Source: Ohessyouella blattaphilus
Lineage (GTDB): Bacteria; Bacillota; Clostridia; Lachnospirales; Lachnospiraceae
Direction of reading: 5' to 3'
Length of the DNA: 64,000 nucleotides
Assembly: GCF_024721265.1 (NCBI RefSeq)
Contig: NZ_JAMXOC010000012.1
Span: 1-64,000 of the forward strand
The position numbers and the translations under genes are program-made. Under the pieces are notes generated by a model that made no database searches, had not been told where the DNA came from, and saw only the letters and a list, made by a program, of their open reading frames with translations. Below are positions 17,924 through 26,688 of this stretch, piece after piece (the first letter of the stretch is position 1; each line of letters opens with the position of its first letter).

Positions 17924-19006
17924 TTACTTAATGGGAAATTTGATGACACTATTCGTCTTTGTCGCTCGGTAAATACCTGTAAATATTTCCACCGTCTTCC
18001 GCCCCTCCTCAGCATCTACTAAGGGTCGTTTTCCGTTCAAGATAGCATCAAGAAAATCCTTAACTTGTTCCTGATGGTAATAGTACATTGAATCAACGCT
18101 GTTGAAAAATTCGGTGTCTGCGGTTTTCCATTTCTCTAGCTCCTGTTCTTCTCCCGCAACTGTCCAGAGATCGTTATAAGGAGCCTCGGTAATGGTAGAC
18201 ATTCCAGCTACAAACATCGCTCCACCATCTGTCTGAACGCCGATGCCAGCGCCATTTTCCCCAAAAACGTGAACCTTCCCATACAGTGCTGGGTTCTGAC
18301 TATTAGATACGACAATGTTACCGATACCACCATTTTTAAACTTAATAACTGCTGCTGCCGTATCTTCCACTTCGATATAAGGATGATTTAGATTCTTGCA
18401 TACTCCATAGATTTCCTCCACTTCTCCCATATACCATTGCAACAAATCAATCTGATGAGGTGCTTGATTCACCAAAACTCCACCACCTTCACCATCCCAA
18501 GTGCCGCGCCAAGGATCGCTTTCGTAATACTCCTGATCACGCCAGCCAAGCATGGTTACCATCCCCAGTACTGGCTTTCCAATCTTCCCTGCTTCAATCG
18601 CTTCATGAATACGCATGCATGGACGATAAAAACGGCGTTGTACCATCGTTCCTATCGTCACGCGATTACGTTTGCCTGCTTCAATAATCCGGTCACAATC
18701 CTCAAGGCTTGTCGCTAATGGCTTCTCAATTAAAACATGACAGCCACAATCAGCAGCAATTACTGCTGAATCCGCATGAAGAGGATGTGGCGTACAGATA
18801 CTCACCACATCTAATTTGCATTCCTTAATCATGGTTTCAACATCTACATAAGCCTTAACCCCATAGCGACTAGCAAAGACCTCTGTCTTTTCTAAGTCAC
18901 GACCACATACGGCTATAAAGTCGCTATTTTCAAGCTTTGCAAACGCTTTGGCGTGAAAATCCCCAACTTTCCCACAGCCAACAATTCCTGTTCTCAATTG
19001 CTTCAT
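17924..19006 (-). CDS. Gfo/Idh/MocA-family NAD(P)-dependent dehydrogenase
   Basis: A 360-residue oxidoreductase. The N-terminal Rossmann fold starts with GIVGCGKVGDFHAKAF (dinucleotide loop); HVLIEKPLATS carries the conserved EKP lysine; GGGVLVNQAPHQIDLLQW provides the catalytic histidine region. Members act on inositols, glucose, uronic or amino sugars. First gene of the operon with the TIM-barrel enzyme and the GntP transporter, with GAGGAAA before the ATG and a strong promoter at 19053-19080. Confidence 0.88.
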   Translation of the reverse strand: MKQLRTGIVGCGKVGDFHAKAFAKLENSDFIAVCGRDLEKTEVFASRYGVKAYVDVETMIKECKLDVVSICTPHPLHADSAVIAADCGCHVLIEKPLATSLEDCDRIIEAGKRNRVTIGTMVQRRFYRPCMRIHEAIEAGKIGKPVLGMVTMLGWRDQEYYESDPWRGTWDGEGGGVLVNQAPHQIDLLQWYMGEVEEIYGVCKNLNHPYIEVEDTAAAVIKFKNGGIGNIVVSNSQNPALYGKVHVFGENGAGIGVQTDGGAMFVAGMSTITEAPYNDLWTVAGEEQELEKWKTADTEFFNSVDSMYYYHQEQVKDFLDAILNGKRPLVDAEEGRKTVEIFTGIYRATKTNSVIKFPIK

Positions 19007-19052
19007 TCATTATTTTCCTCTCTATTAAATGTGTGACGTCCTACGTTTTTTA

Positions 19053-19080
19053 ATTATACTCCCTCTCATTTTCACGTCAA
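19053..19080 (-). promoter_or_regulatory. Promoter of the dehydrogenase/isomerase/GntP operon
   Basis: On the minus strand TTGACG (19075-19080), a 16-bp spacer and TATAAT (19053-19058). Downstream, around 19033-19047, the sequence reads ACGTAGGACGTCAC, a candidate partial palindrome for the FadR-family protein encoded next door. The operator is a guess. Confidence 0.7.
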
Positions 19081-19196
19081 CTCATCAGATGTGTTTCTAC
19101 TTTTTGAATAAAATCAGTTATAAAATTTTAGTGATATTTTATACTTTTCAGCCTTATATCCTCTTCTTATCACTTATTCTAGCTTCAAACCATAAA

Positions 19197-19231
19197 AAAA
19201 GGAGAAAGACATCTGACGTCTTTCTCCTTTT
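19197..19231 (-). terminator. Terminator of the FadR gene
   Basis: A perfect 14-bp stem (AAAAGGAGAAAGAC at 19197-19210 with GTCTTTCTCCTTTT at 19218-19231) lies just after the stop of the FadR gene. On the minus strand it is followed by a seven-base T-run. Confidence 0.88.
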
Positions 19232-19235
19232 CAAA

Positions 19236-19934
19236 TTACTTTTCTTTCTCTAATAACTTTATCATATTTCGATTAAACGTCATGTGCATCATCATCGCTG
19301 TCTTGGCCCCAACAGGGTCTCGTTCTTTGATTGCCTCCACGACATTACGATGCGTCATTATCGTTTCATCAATTAATTTCTTATGCGTTACATTGACAAA
19401 CATCAACACTGCCGTATCGATAATAGGGATCAATTGTTCCACCACTTTATTCTTCGAGCACTCGGCAATATATGCATGAAACTGAATATCCTCTTGAATA
19501 TAAGGTTCATCATTCTTAATCTTTTTCTCTACCAAATCACATAATTTCTCTAAAGTAATTATTTCCTCTTTTGTCGCATTCAATGCCGCAAGTCCAGCAA
19601 TCCCTGGCTCTAACATAATACGAACATCAACTAAATCAAGGGCTAAGGAAATCTTATCCTCTATTCCCCCCAAACCCAAAGGATCCTCAAGCGGCCTTGA
19701 ATTGTCAGCTACATAAGTCCCTGATCCTCGTCTAATCTCCAGCATCCCCTTAGAAACCAGCGACTTTACGGCTTCTCTCACTGTACTCCGACCAGCTCCA
19801 AACATTTCCCCTAGTTTAAACTCATTCGGTAGTTTCCCCCCTACCGGAATGGGCTCCGAAAAAATGTAACTGACTATTCGCTCTTCAACCTCTTGAGCGA
19901 GTAATCTATTTTTTATATTTGAAAAATCTGCCAT
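19236..19934 (-). CDS. FadR-subfamily GntR transcription regulator
   Basis: A 232-residue regulator with an N-terminal winged helix (IPVGGKLPNEFKLGEMFGAGRSTVREAVKSL, then GMLEIRRGSGTYV) and a C-terminal helical FCD domain (LDLVDVRIMLEPGIAGLAA, metal-type His in FHAYIAEC). The ATG at 19934 follows GGAGG; an upstream alternative would lie within the preceding gene. It overlaps the membrane acyltransferase gene by 29 bp and faces the promoter of the Gfo/TIM/GntP operon, which it most likely controls with a sugar-acid effector (inference from FadR relatives such as UxuR and GntR). Confidence 0.88.
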   Translation of the reverse strand: MADFSNIKNRLLAQEVEERIVSYIFSEPIPVGGKLPNEFKLGEMFGAGRSTVREAVKSLVSKGMLEIRRGSGTYVADNSRPLEDPLGLGGIEDKISLALDLVDVRIMLEPGIAGLAALNATKEEIITLEKLCDLVEKKIKNDEPYIQEDIQFHAYIAECSKNKVVEQLIPIIDTAVLMFVNVTHKKLIDETIMTHRNVVEAIKERDPVGAKTAMMMHMTFNRNMIKLLEKEK

Positions 19935-21039
19935 CTCTCCGACTCCTCCCATATGCCAACACCACACTCAGCACGGTAATAATACAAACTAGTGCCATCA
20001 CACTTCCTACGGTAGGAGCTATATACTCTGCCAGAATCGTACAAGTCCACGTAATGAGAATCCACTGAGCAATGTAGATATCATTCACCTTGCTACTGAT
20101 AAATTCTGCCAACTTTTTCCCTTTCCCCTTAACCACAGGCGAAATGAAGTAAAATAGGCTATATACTAGCGCGCATATGGGGAGGATCCACGTGGCCCGC
20201 AGAAGACCTTGGGCGTAGTAGCCATGCCCCAAAAAGATCTCGGTAAGGTCATAGCGAAGGGCTTGTAGCACCCCTGTATACGCGATAAAAACACCTGCCG
20301 CGGCTATTAGTATGCGCTGATAAAAACGCTTTTTATCCGTTACCCGCAACAGCATATGGCCAAAAAAGTAGCCGATGGCCGGATAGATAAACCAAGAAAA
20401 CAAGGGAAAGGTCGTGTACTGGTTCTGAAAGAATACTAGTCCCAGCACCCCTGCGCCTAGCACCGAGTCCGCTGCCACCGGCGGCATCAGGGTGGCAATC
20501 ACTTCCATCACCACGCTTACTAGCAAGATCTGCCAAGGCTTCATCTTTAGAAGCTTAAGTAAGGCCAGAAACAAGAAGGCCATTCCGGCAAAATGGAGAA
20601 TGTCAAGCACTAGCATCCCCTGAACAACATAGAATAGCGAAGAATCGCTTTTCGTAATGGTATAAATAACTAAATACAGAAGTCCGCCACGCCAGAAATT
20701 CAAGTGATATCCCTGCCTAATCAAGATTTTTCCCCGACTGGCATATGACAGAGCATCTTGTTTTCTCGCATAGGCCATGCCGACACCCATAGCGGTCATA
20801 AAAAGGGGTGCCGAAAGCGGTCCCCCGCAAAATTCAATGATAAGCGTTAGCCACATAGGCACTGTTTTCCCCACATCATCGATAGTAAAGGAAAACTCAA
20901 ACACATGCACTAGCACCATCGTGAGAATCGCTAGTACCTTTACCAAATCCACTTCTAGTTGACGGGAAGTATTTACATTGTCTTTTGAAAATAGACTAGC
21001 ATCAAAAAATGGTGTCTTAATCACGCTGTTCTCCTCCAT
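19906..21039 (-). CDS. Membrane acyltransferase-like protein
   Basis: A 377-residue integral membrane protein with about ten hydrophobic helices. It begins with LEVDLVKVLAILTMVLVHVFEF, a pattern shared by acyltransferase 3 and HGSNAT-like (DUF1624) membrane proteins, in which an early His/Arg region handles the acyl group. Substrate unknown. It overlaps the upstream MBL-GNAT gene by 23 bp and the FadR gene by 29 bp, so the three are one unit. Ribosome site before the ATG is only moderate. Confidence 0.7.
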   Translation of the reverse strand: MEENSVIKTPFFDASLFSKDNVNTSRQLEVDLVKVLAILTMVLVHVFEFSFTIDDVGKTVPMWLTLIIEFCGGPLSAPLFMTAMGVGMAYARKQDALSYASRGKILIRQGYHLNFWRGGLLYLVIYTITKSDSSLFYVVQGMLVLDILHFAGMAFLFLALLKLLKMKPWQILLVSVVMEVIATLMPPVAADSVLGAGVLGLVFFQNQYTTFPLFSWFIYPAIGYFFGHMLLRVTDKKRFYQRILIAAAGVFIAYTGVLQALRYDLTEIFLGHGYYAQGLLRATWILPICALVYSLFYFISPVVKGKGKKLAEFISSKVNDIYIAQWILITWTCTILAEYIAPTVGSVMALVCIITVLSVVLAYGRSRRDGRFFKYKK

Positions 21040-22309
21040 TACCCCTGGTTTTCTCCAAGTATACGAACTCTAGTTTCGGCGAAATCACTTTCGTCTTAAA
21101 CCTTACGTATCCCAGTCCTTCATATAATTTTATATTTTTTTCGCTCAACGTACCAGTAAAAAGTTCACAGCGAAGCTTCGGATACACGCTTTCTATCTCT
21201 CGCAACAAGCGGCTACCGATGCCCTTTCTTTGCCAATCCGGATGGACCATCAGCTTACCAATATAGAGAGTGCCGGCTTTCACATAGCCACGGACCGAGC
21301 CCACAATTTGCCCCTGGTTATTTACGGCTTTTAGGAAAATGCCGTTTGCGTATTCAGCCTCTACCTCTGCTAACGTTTGCTTAAGCGGCGGAATGTCATC
21401 ACTACCAACTAACCTGGCTTCACTTTCGTACGCCAAGTACTGTAGCTTTAAGATCGCATCTAAATCCTCTTCCCGCGCCTGGCAGATATCGATATCGTCA
21501 AATTCCATCACTAGCCCACTCCTTAACTGCTGCACCATCTCGCCTAACTCATCTTGTAACCATGTGAAAGGGTTCTTTCCTGTGCAGTGTCCGGTGTAGA
21601 TGTACTTAATTCCTGTCTCCTTAATCGCTCGCGCTAAGCGGCGCACCTCGTCCTCTGGCTTATTATACAAGTGAAAGCCACCTATATAGGCAACTACTTT
21701 TTTATCTGGATACGCTGCGGATACTTCGCGAATACTATTGATTACGCCGCCGTGAGAACAGCTATTAAAGATAACTAGACCCTCGGTCGTATCAAAGACA
21801 ATACTTTGCTCGTGGCAAAAATCATCTGGTGCCCAGCCAGTTGCTAGCTTTAGATACATCCCTTCTCGCTTGCCGATACTCTCCAAACCTTCTGTTCGGT
21901 GGGAAACAAGGCTAGCCCCCTCACAAATCGGATAGTTACCCGAGGCGTATTTTATTCGCTTCCTATAAGTGGAAAGTACACCTTTTGGTAAACCGATGTA
22001 CTTGCGAAAAATCCATTTTCTGGCATAGCAATTCTCCTCGCAACCGTCCTGAAGATAAAAGGTCGCTTTCTTATTCATCTCCAAAAAAGTACCAATTCCA
22101 TTACCGTGATCGTAATGGGCGTGAGACAAGACGCCGATATCCACATCTTCGATTGATAGATTTAATGCTTTTGCATTTTGGACAAATAAGGGGGACGCAC
22201 CTGTATCCAAAAGAATTTTCTTACCGCGGTATTCAATATAAATGCATAAGCCCCACTCCCCTTTAAGGCCTTCGGCACTGATGTTATCAACAACTACTGT
22301 CGCTTTCAT
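21017..22309 (-). CDS. Metallo-beta-lactamase fold hydrolase fused to a GNAT acetyltransferase
   Basis: A 430-residue fusion. Residues 1-270 are a metallo-beta-lactamase fold with HAHYDHGNG (His63, His65, Asp67, His68), NSCSHGG (His187) and YTGHCTG (His241), resembling the 7,8-dihydropterin-6-yl-methyl-4-aminobenzene-phosphate synthase-like group. Residues ~273-420 are a GNAT domain with the acetyl-CoA loop QRKGIGSRLL and a late LYEGLGYVRF. I chose the ATG at 22309 because relatives start at MKATVVVDN, although GGAGGG is 16 bp away; a TTG at 22333 is possible. Neither substrate is known. Confidence 0.82.
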   Translation of the reverse strand: MKATVVVDNISAEGLKGEWGLCIYIEYRGKKILLDTGASPLFVQNAKALNLSIEDVDIGVLSHAHYDHGNGIGTFLEMNKKATFYLQDGCEENCYARKWIFRKYIGLPKGVLSTYRKRIKYASGNYPICEGASLVSHRTEGLESIGKREGMYLKLATGWAPDDFCHEQSIVFDTTEGLVIFNSCSHGGVINSIREVSAAYPDKKVVAYIGGFHLYNKPEDEVRRLARAIKETGIKYIYTGHCTGKNPFTWLQDELGEMVQQLRSGLVMEFDDIDICQAREEDLDAILKLQYLAYESEARLVGSDDIPPLKQTLAEVEAEYANGIFLKAVNNQGQIVGSVRGYVKAGTLYIGKLMVHPDWQRKGIGSRLLREIESVYPKLRCELFTGTLSEKNIKLYEGLGYVRFKTKVISPKLEFVYLEKTRGNGGEQRD

Positions 22310-22358
22310 AAAGCCAATCCACACTCCCTCCAAAATCTCATATCTTTAAGTAAGAATA

Positions 22359-22399
22359 CCATATATGGTATGATAACTCTAGACACGGCCTGTCTCATC
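22359..22399. repeat. 41-bp direct repeat, left copy
   Basis: Identical over 41 bp to 27899-27939 and in the same orientation. It contains the 10-bp palindrome CCATATATGG and the inverted repeat AGACA-CGGCC-TGTCT. The match continues for seven more bases with two mismatches. It lies between the MBL-GNAT gene start and the end of the ribose-type cassette. On the minus strand ATGAGA-17-TATCAT inside it could be the MBL-GNAT promoter. Confidence 0.9.
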
Positions 22400-22469
22400 T
22401 GAGAAACTTGAAAACGAAGAAACTATAAAAGGACCACCATCTAGGTAGCCCTTTTGTGGTTTTCTTTTA

Positions 22470-23483
22470 TCAAATTGTTGTATCGCGAACTATTAATTCG
22501 CCAGTAAAAACCATCTTCTCAACCTGCCGCTCAGATCCTTCTAGTTGATCAATAATAATTTCCGCGGCTTTACATCCCATTTCTCTTGTAGGTTGAGCAA
22601 TTGTTGTTAGAGCCGGGTGCGATATCTCTCCTAATTCAATATTATCAAAACCGACTATACTAATCTCCTCTGGAATTTTAATACCATTTGCTATTAGTTG
22701 AGTAGAACAACCAATTGCCAACAAATCTATATCTGTCATAATTGCACTCGGTTTACGTTGTAGCGATAAAAAATACTCTCCTGCTTTCTTCCCAGCTTTC
22801 ATGTAATTTGATTTTGCCTCTTCAGTGCATTCATAGATGTACTCCTTCTTATACTTCAACCTACACTCCTTAAGCCCTTGGAGAAATCCTTGATAGCGAT
22901 ATTTTGTAGCCTGTATACTCTTATTGTTTTTTACATATCCAATTTCTTTAATGCCCTTCTTTGTCAAGTAATGAACGGCTTCTCTACTGCTATTATAACC
23001 ATCCGTATAGACACAATTCAGATTTGAATTTCTTCCCAATAATTCATCCATCACAACAACCGGTGTTTCTTGAGATAACTTTTCCAAAAAATTAATCGTG
23101 CTCTTACTAGCATTATATGTATTATATATAATACCATCTACATTTCTTTCTAAAAGTTTATTAATATACTCCTTTTCAGATGTCGCATTTCCTGTATTAC
23201 ATACAACAACTACATAGCCCTTCTTAAAGGCCATATCTTCAACACCATTAAACATTTCACCGTAAAACATGTTTGTATATTCTGGTACTAACAGCGCTAT
23301 AGTTTTTGTCTTTCCTGTTCTTATGCCTTTTGCAAAAAAACTGGGAGCATAATTTAATTTTTTTATTGCTGCTTGTACTTTAACCCGAGTATCATCCTTA
23401 ACACTAGGATCATTATTCACAACTCGCGATACTGTAGATTTAGAAACATTAGCTTCTTTTGCAACATCAAATATTGTTATCAT
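22470..23483 (-). CDS. LacI-family repressor of the ribose-type ABC operon
   Basis: A 337-residue LacI protein: HTH at residues ~3-22 (TIFDVAKEANVSKSTVSRV), hinge, then a sugar-binding effector domain. The ATG at 23483 follows GAGGG at good spacing; an upstream ATG at 23501 is less likely. It lies downstream of the transport genes on the same strand but has its own promoter with a GGGAATGTTCCC operator. The same operator type occurs twice in front of the binding-protein gene, so it controls the whole cassette and itself. Confidence 0.9.
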   Translation of the reverse strand: MITIFDVAKEANVSKSTVSRVVNNDPSVKDDTRVKVQAAIKKLNYAPSFFAKGIRTGKTKTIALLVPEYTNMFYGEMFNGVEDMAFKKGYVVVVCNTGNATSEKEYINKLLERNVDGIIYNTYNASKSTINFLEKLSQETPVVVMDELLGRNSNLNCVYTDGYNSSREAVHYLTKKGIKEIGYVKNNKSIQATKYRYQGFLQGLKECRLKYKKEYIYECTEEAKSNYMKAGKKAGEYFLSLQRKPSAIMTDIDLLAIGCSTQLIANGIKIPEEISIVGFDNIELGEISHPALTTIAQPTREMGCKAAEIIIDQLEGSERQVEKMVFTGELIVRDTTI

Positions 23484-23505
23484 ACTGTCCCTCACATTCA
23501 TATTC

Positions 23506-23553
23506 GGGAATGTTCCCTAACGTAATCTTATCTAAATTGAGGTGTTTTTGCAA
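23506..23553 (-). promoter_or_regulatory. Promoter and operator of the cassette lacI gene
   Basis: On the minus strand TTGCAA (23548-23553), 17-bp spacer and TAAGAT (23525-23530), followed by the palindrome GGGAATGTTCCC (23506-23517). The operator sits just downstream of the -10 box, as in front of the binding-protein gene. Confidence 0.8.
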
Positions 23554-23598
23554 CTAGCATTTAACGTTACTAAATATATCTACTTCTTTCGACATAAA

Positions 23599-24228
23599 CT
23601 ATAATATCTCTCTGATTTTTTTGGCTACTAATTCGGCCATTTGCCGATGTCCCCTAGCACTATAATGGACTCCATCTTCTTTACTGATCTCTACTTTATC
23701 ACTTACATCAAGAAACTCAACTTCTTTTGATTTTGCAATAGCCTTAAAATAATCAACGAGCTTTTTACTTCTTTCTTCTGAGTTTTCAAAAATAAGATTC
23801 ATCACTTCATTATCAACGTCTTTCATCGGCACAGGAGCTACTAATAAAACTTTGGGACTCTTTTCATCAACCCCTGCATTTGTAGCGCTAATCGAATCTA
23901 GTAAATTCCCCATACTCAAGGCAACATCATAACTCGTTAATGAAAAGCGTCTTTTTAAATCATTCGTTCCTAATATAACTATCACTAAATCCAACGGTTT
24001 GTGACTATCCAAACACGGAAGTAAGTATTTTTTTCCATTTTTATTTCCTTCAATAGGATCATCCCAGATAGTTGTACGTCCTCCTAGCCCCTCTTCAATT
24101 ACATAATGCTCTCCCCCCAATAGCTGTTGCAAAACTCCCGTCCATCTTATATCCCTGGGATATCTATTTTTTAAATCTGGCATTAACCCATACGTATTGG
24201 AATCTCCATAACATAGAATTGATTTCAT
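23599..24228 (-). CDS. SGNH/GDSL-family esterase
   Basis: A 209-residue SGNH hydrolase. The catalytic blocks are in order: YGDSNTYG (Ser near residue 9), the Gly of EEGLGGRTT, GTNDLK (Asn) and DGVHYSARGH (Asp and His). It has no signal peptide, so it probably removes acyl groups from the imported sugar inside the cell. It lies 11 bp after the RbsC-type permease gene, with AGGGGG before the ATG. A second SGNH enzyme occurs in the fructosamine operon (53348-53995). Confidence 0.85.
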   Translation of the reverse strand: MKSILCYGDSNTYGLMPDLKNRYPRDIRWTGVLQQLLGGEHYVIEEGLGGRTTIWDDPIEGNKNGKKYLLPCLDSHKPLDLVIVILGTNDLKRRFSLTSYDVALSMGNLLDSISATNAGVDEKSPKVLLVAPVPMKDVDNEVMNLIFENSEERSKKLVDYFKAIAKSKEVEFLDVSDKVEISKEDGVHYSARGHRQMAELVAKKIREIL

Positions 24229-24239
24229 AAATAAGCCCC

Positions 24240-25175
24240 CTAAGCCTTTTTATTTGATAATGTATCAAAAGCAACCGCTAATATAAGCACAATGCCCTTT
24301 ACAACTTGTTGATAATATTCGCCAATATTCATAATTGTTAAGCCATTGCTCAAAACGCCAATTATAACCGCTCCAATAAAGGCCTCAATAATTTTACCTT
24401 TACCGCCGTTAATACTTACACCACCAATAACCGCTGCTGTAACGGTATCCATTTCCATTCCCGTACCTGATGCTGGTGCTCCTGAGCTAATACGTGCCAT
24501 TAGGATAATGCCTGCAACGCCAGCTAAAAAGGCACTTATTGTATATAATGCCACTTCAATTTTCTTAACTGCAACGCCACCAAGCCTTGCTGCCTCTTCA
24601 TTGCCACCAATTGCATATAAATATCTGCCTACATAAGATCTGTTTAGCATGAAATTGGCAAAAAATACGATTACAATCATTACTATTACTGGAACTGGAA
24701 CAACACCTACATACCCCTGTCCTAAATAAATAACCTCATCTGGAATATCGTATATCGGATAACCATTAGAAATGATATATGCTAATCCTCTTATTACCGT
24801 CATCATTCCTAGCGTTATGACAATTGAAGGAACCTTTAATTTGACAATTAATATACCTGTTATCGTACCAACTAATGCGGCAATTAATAACGTCAATAAG
24901 ATACTTAATACTGGACTAATACCAGCCTCTGTAATTAACTTTGCACACACTACTCCTGAAAGACCAAGCATTGATCCTACTGACAAATCCATTCCGCCAG
25001 ATATAATTACAAACGTCATTCCTACCACTAAAATGCTAAGCACTGACACTTGTCTTAGTATATTTATCCCATTCTTAACTGCTAAGAAAGAATCCGTCAT
25101 CACAGAGAAAAATACAACAACTAAAACTAAGAGTATCAAAGTGCTAAACTTTCTTAAAATCTCCTTTTTCCTCAT
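24240..25175 (-). CDS. Ribose-type ABC transporter permease (RbsC family)
   Basis: A 311-residue permease with about eight to ten membrane helices and the RbsC/XylH motifs DLSVGSMLGLSG, GNEEAARLGGV and GVSINGGKGK. It forms a homodimer with the RbsA-like ATPase. It begins one base after the ATPase gene ends and has GAGGAG ahead of the ATG. The substrate is a monosaccharide or modified sugar, not defined. Confidence 0.92.
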   Translation of the reverse strand: MRKKEILRKFSTLILLVLVVVFFSVMTDSFLAVKNGINILRQVSVLSILVVGMTFVIISGGMDLSVGSMLGLSGVVCAKLITEAGISPVLSILLTLLIAALVGTITGILIVKLKVPSIVITLGMMTVIRGLAYIISNGYPIYDIPDEVIYLGQGYVGVVPVPVIVMIVIVFFANFMLNRSYVGRYLYAIGGNEEAARLGGVAVKKIEVALYTISAFLAGVAGIILMARISSGAPASGTGMEMDTVTAAVIGGVSINGGKGKIIEAFIGAVIIGVLSNGLTIMNIGEYYQQVVKGIVLILAVAFDTLSNKKA

Positions 25176-26672
25176 CTACTTTATCTCCTCTTTATATCCA
25201 GATGCCAGCTTTAGAATGTATTCTTGTGACATTTCTTCTTTTGAAACTTCTCCAGTAATTTTACCCTCATGCATCACTACAATGCGATCCGACATTCCCA
25301 TTAATTCGGGCATTTCTGACGAAATCATAATTATGGCCATTCCTTGTGACACCAACTCATTCATCAAAGCATAAATTTCCTGTTTTGCGCCGACATCAAT
25401 TCCTCTTGTTGGTTCGTCAAATATTATGATATTTGATTTACTTGCTAGCGATTTTGCCAGAACAACCTTCTGCTGATTTCCTCCGGAAAGATTTTTCACC
25501 TTCTGATTTATATCTGGTGTTTTTATTTTCAGAGTGTCTATATATTTTACAGCTAAATTTCTATCCTTTTTCCTATCTATTATCGTCCCTCTTGATATGT
25601 CTGCAACCGAAATAAAAGAGATATTGTCCTTTATACTCATTTCTAAAAGTGCACCTTGGTGCTTTCTATCCTCGGGAATCAAAGCAATCCCATTACGAAT
25701 CCCCGTTTTAGGTTTATCAATTTTCACTTCCCTATTATCAACAAAAATTCGACCTGCGCTTATTGGATCCGCCCCAAATATCGCTCTTACCGTCTCTGTT
25801 CGTCCAGCTCCCACTAGACCTGCAAAACCCAAGATTTCTCCTTCGTGTAAAGTAAAGCTAATATTCCTTAGCAACTCTTTCGTACATAATCCTTCTACTC
25901 GCAGAGCCTCACTTCCAACAGTCTTTTCGACTGTTGGAAATTGCTCATTCAGAGTCCTGCCTACCATCAGACTAATCAAATCTTCTCGACTCGTCTGCTC
26001 AATTTTCTTGGTATCCACATATTTGCCATCTCGTAAAACAGATACTTTCTGCGATATTTCAAATATTTCTTCCATTCGGTGAGAGATATAGATGATTGCA
26101 ATCCCTTGCTCCTTTAAGCGAGCCACAATTCTAAACAATGCTTCTGTCTCACGGTTTGTTAGTGGCGCTGTTGGCTCGTCCATAATGAGTACCTTCACAT
26201 CGTTGGTAAGTGTTTTTGCAATCTCCACTAATTGTTGATAGGCAATCGTCAATTCTTTTACTGGCCTTCTAACATCTATGTCTATTCCAAACTCATCGAT
26301 TATCTTTTGTGCTTTACTAACCATCTCGTTTCTGTTAAGAAGTGCCCCCTTATTAACCTTTTTTCCTAAATATATATTTTCGGCAACGGATAGTTCTGGT
26401 ACTAGATTGAACTCTTGATAGATAACGCCTATGCCTAATTTTTGTGACAAAATCGGATTCATTTTGGAATAGACAACCTCTTCAAAAAATATTTCTCCAC
26501 AATCTGGTTCGATTGCCCCAGATATAATTTTAATCAGGGTTGATTTACCTGCGCCATTTTCTCCCATCAATGCATGAACCTCTCCTGGATAAATCTTCAA
26601 ACTAACATCCGCAAGAGCCTTTACACCAGGATATGTTTTTGAGACATTCACCAACCGTAATACAGCGTTCAT
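25176..26672 (-). CDS. Ribose-type ABC transporter ATPase, duplicated domains (RbsA family)
   Basis: A 498-residue double ATPase. Domain one has GENGAGKST (Walker A) and LIMDEPTAPLTNRE (Walker B). Domain two has the altered Walker A GLVGAGRTE that is normal for this family, the signature LSGGNQQKV and IIFDEPTRGID. It energises the RbsC-type permease. It is the only sugar ABC ATPase in the window; MalFG-type systems here need a different ATPase, so this one does not fill their gap. Confidence 0.95.
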   Translation of the reverse strand: MNAVLRLVNVSKTYPGVKALADVSLKIYPGEVHALMGENGAGKSTLIKIISGAIEPDCGEIFFEEVVYSKMNPILSQKLGIGVIYQEFNLVPELSVAENIYLGKKVNKGALLNRNEMVSKAQKIIDEFGIDIDVRRPVKELTIAYQQLVEIAKTLTNDVKVLIMDEPTAPLTNRETEALFRIVARLKEQGIAIIYISHRMEEIFEISQKVSVLRDGKYVDTKKIEQTSREDLISLMVGRTLNEQFPTVEKTVGSEALRVEGLCTKELLRNISFTLHEGEILGFAGLVGAGRTETVRAIFGADPISAGRIFVDNREVKIDKPKTGIRNGIALIPEDRKHQGALLEMSIKDNISFISVADISRGTIIDRKKDRNLAVKYIDTLKIKTPDINQKVKNLSGGNQQKVVLAKSLASKSNIIIFDEPTRGIDVGAKQEIYALMNELVSQGMAIIMISSEMPELMGMSDRIVVMHEGKITGEVSKEEMSQEYILKLASGYKEEIK

Positions 26673-26688
26673 ACTTTTTCCTTCTTTC

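Noticed and set aside
19029-19253. 74-codon plus-strand frame in the gap upstream of the dehydrogenase gene
   Set aside because: It runs through the promoter and the FadR terminator, has no ribosome site and is hydrophobic only because the DNA is T-rich.
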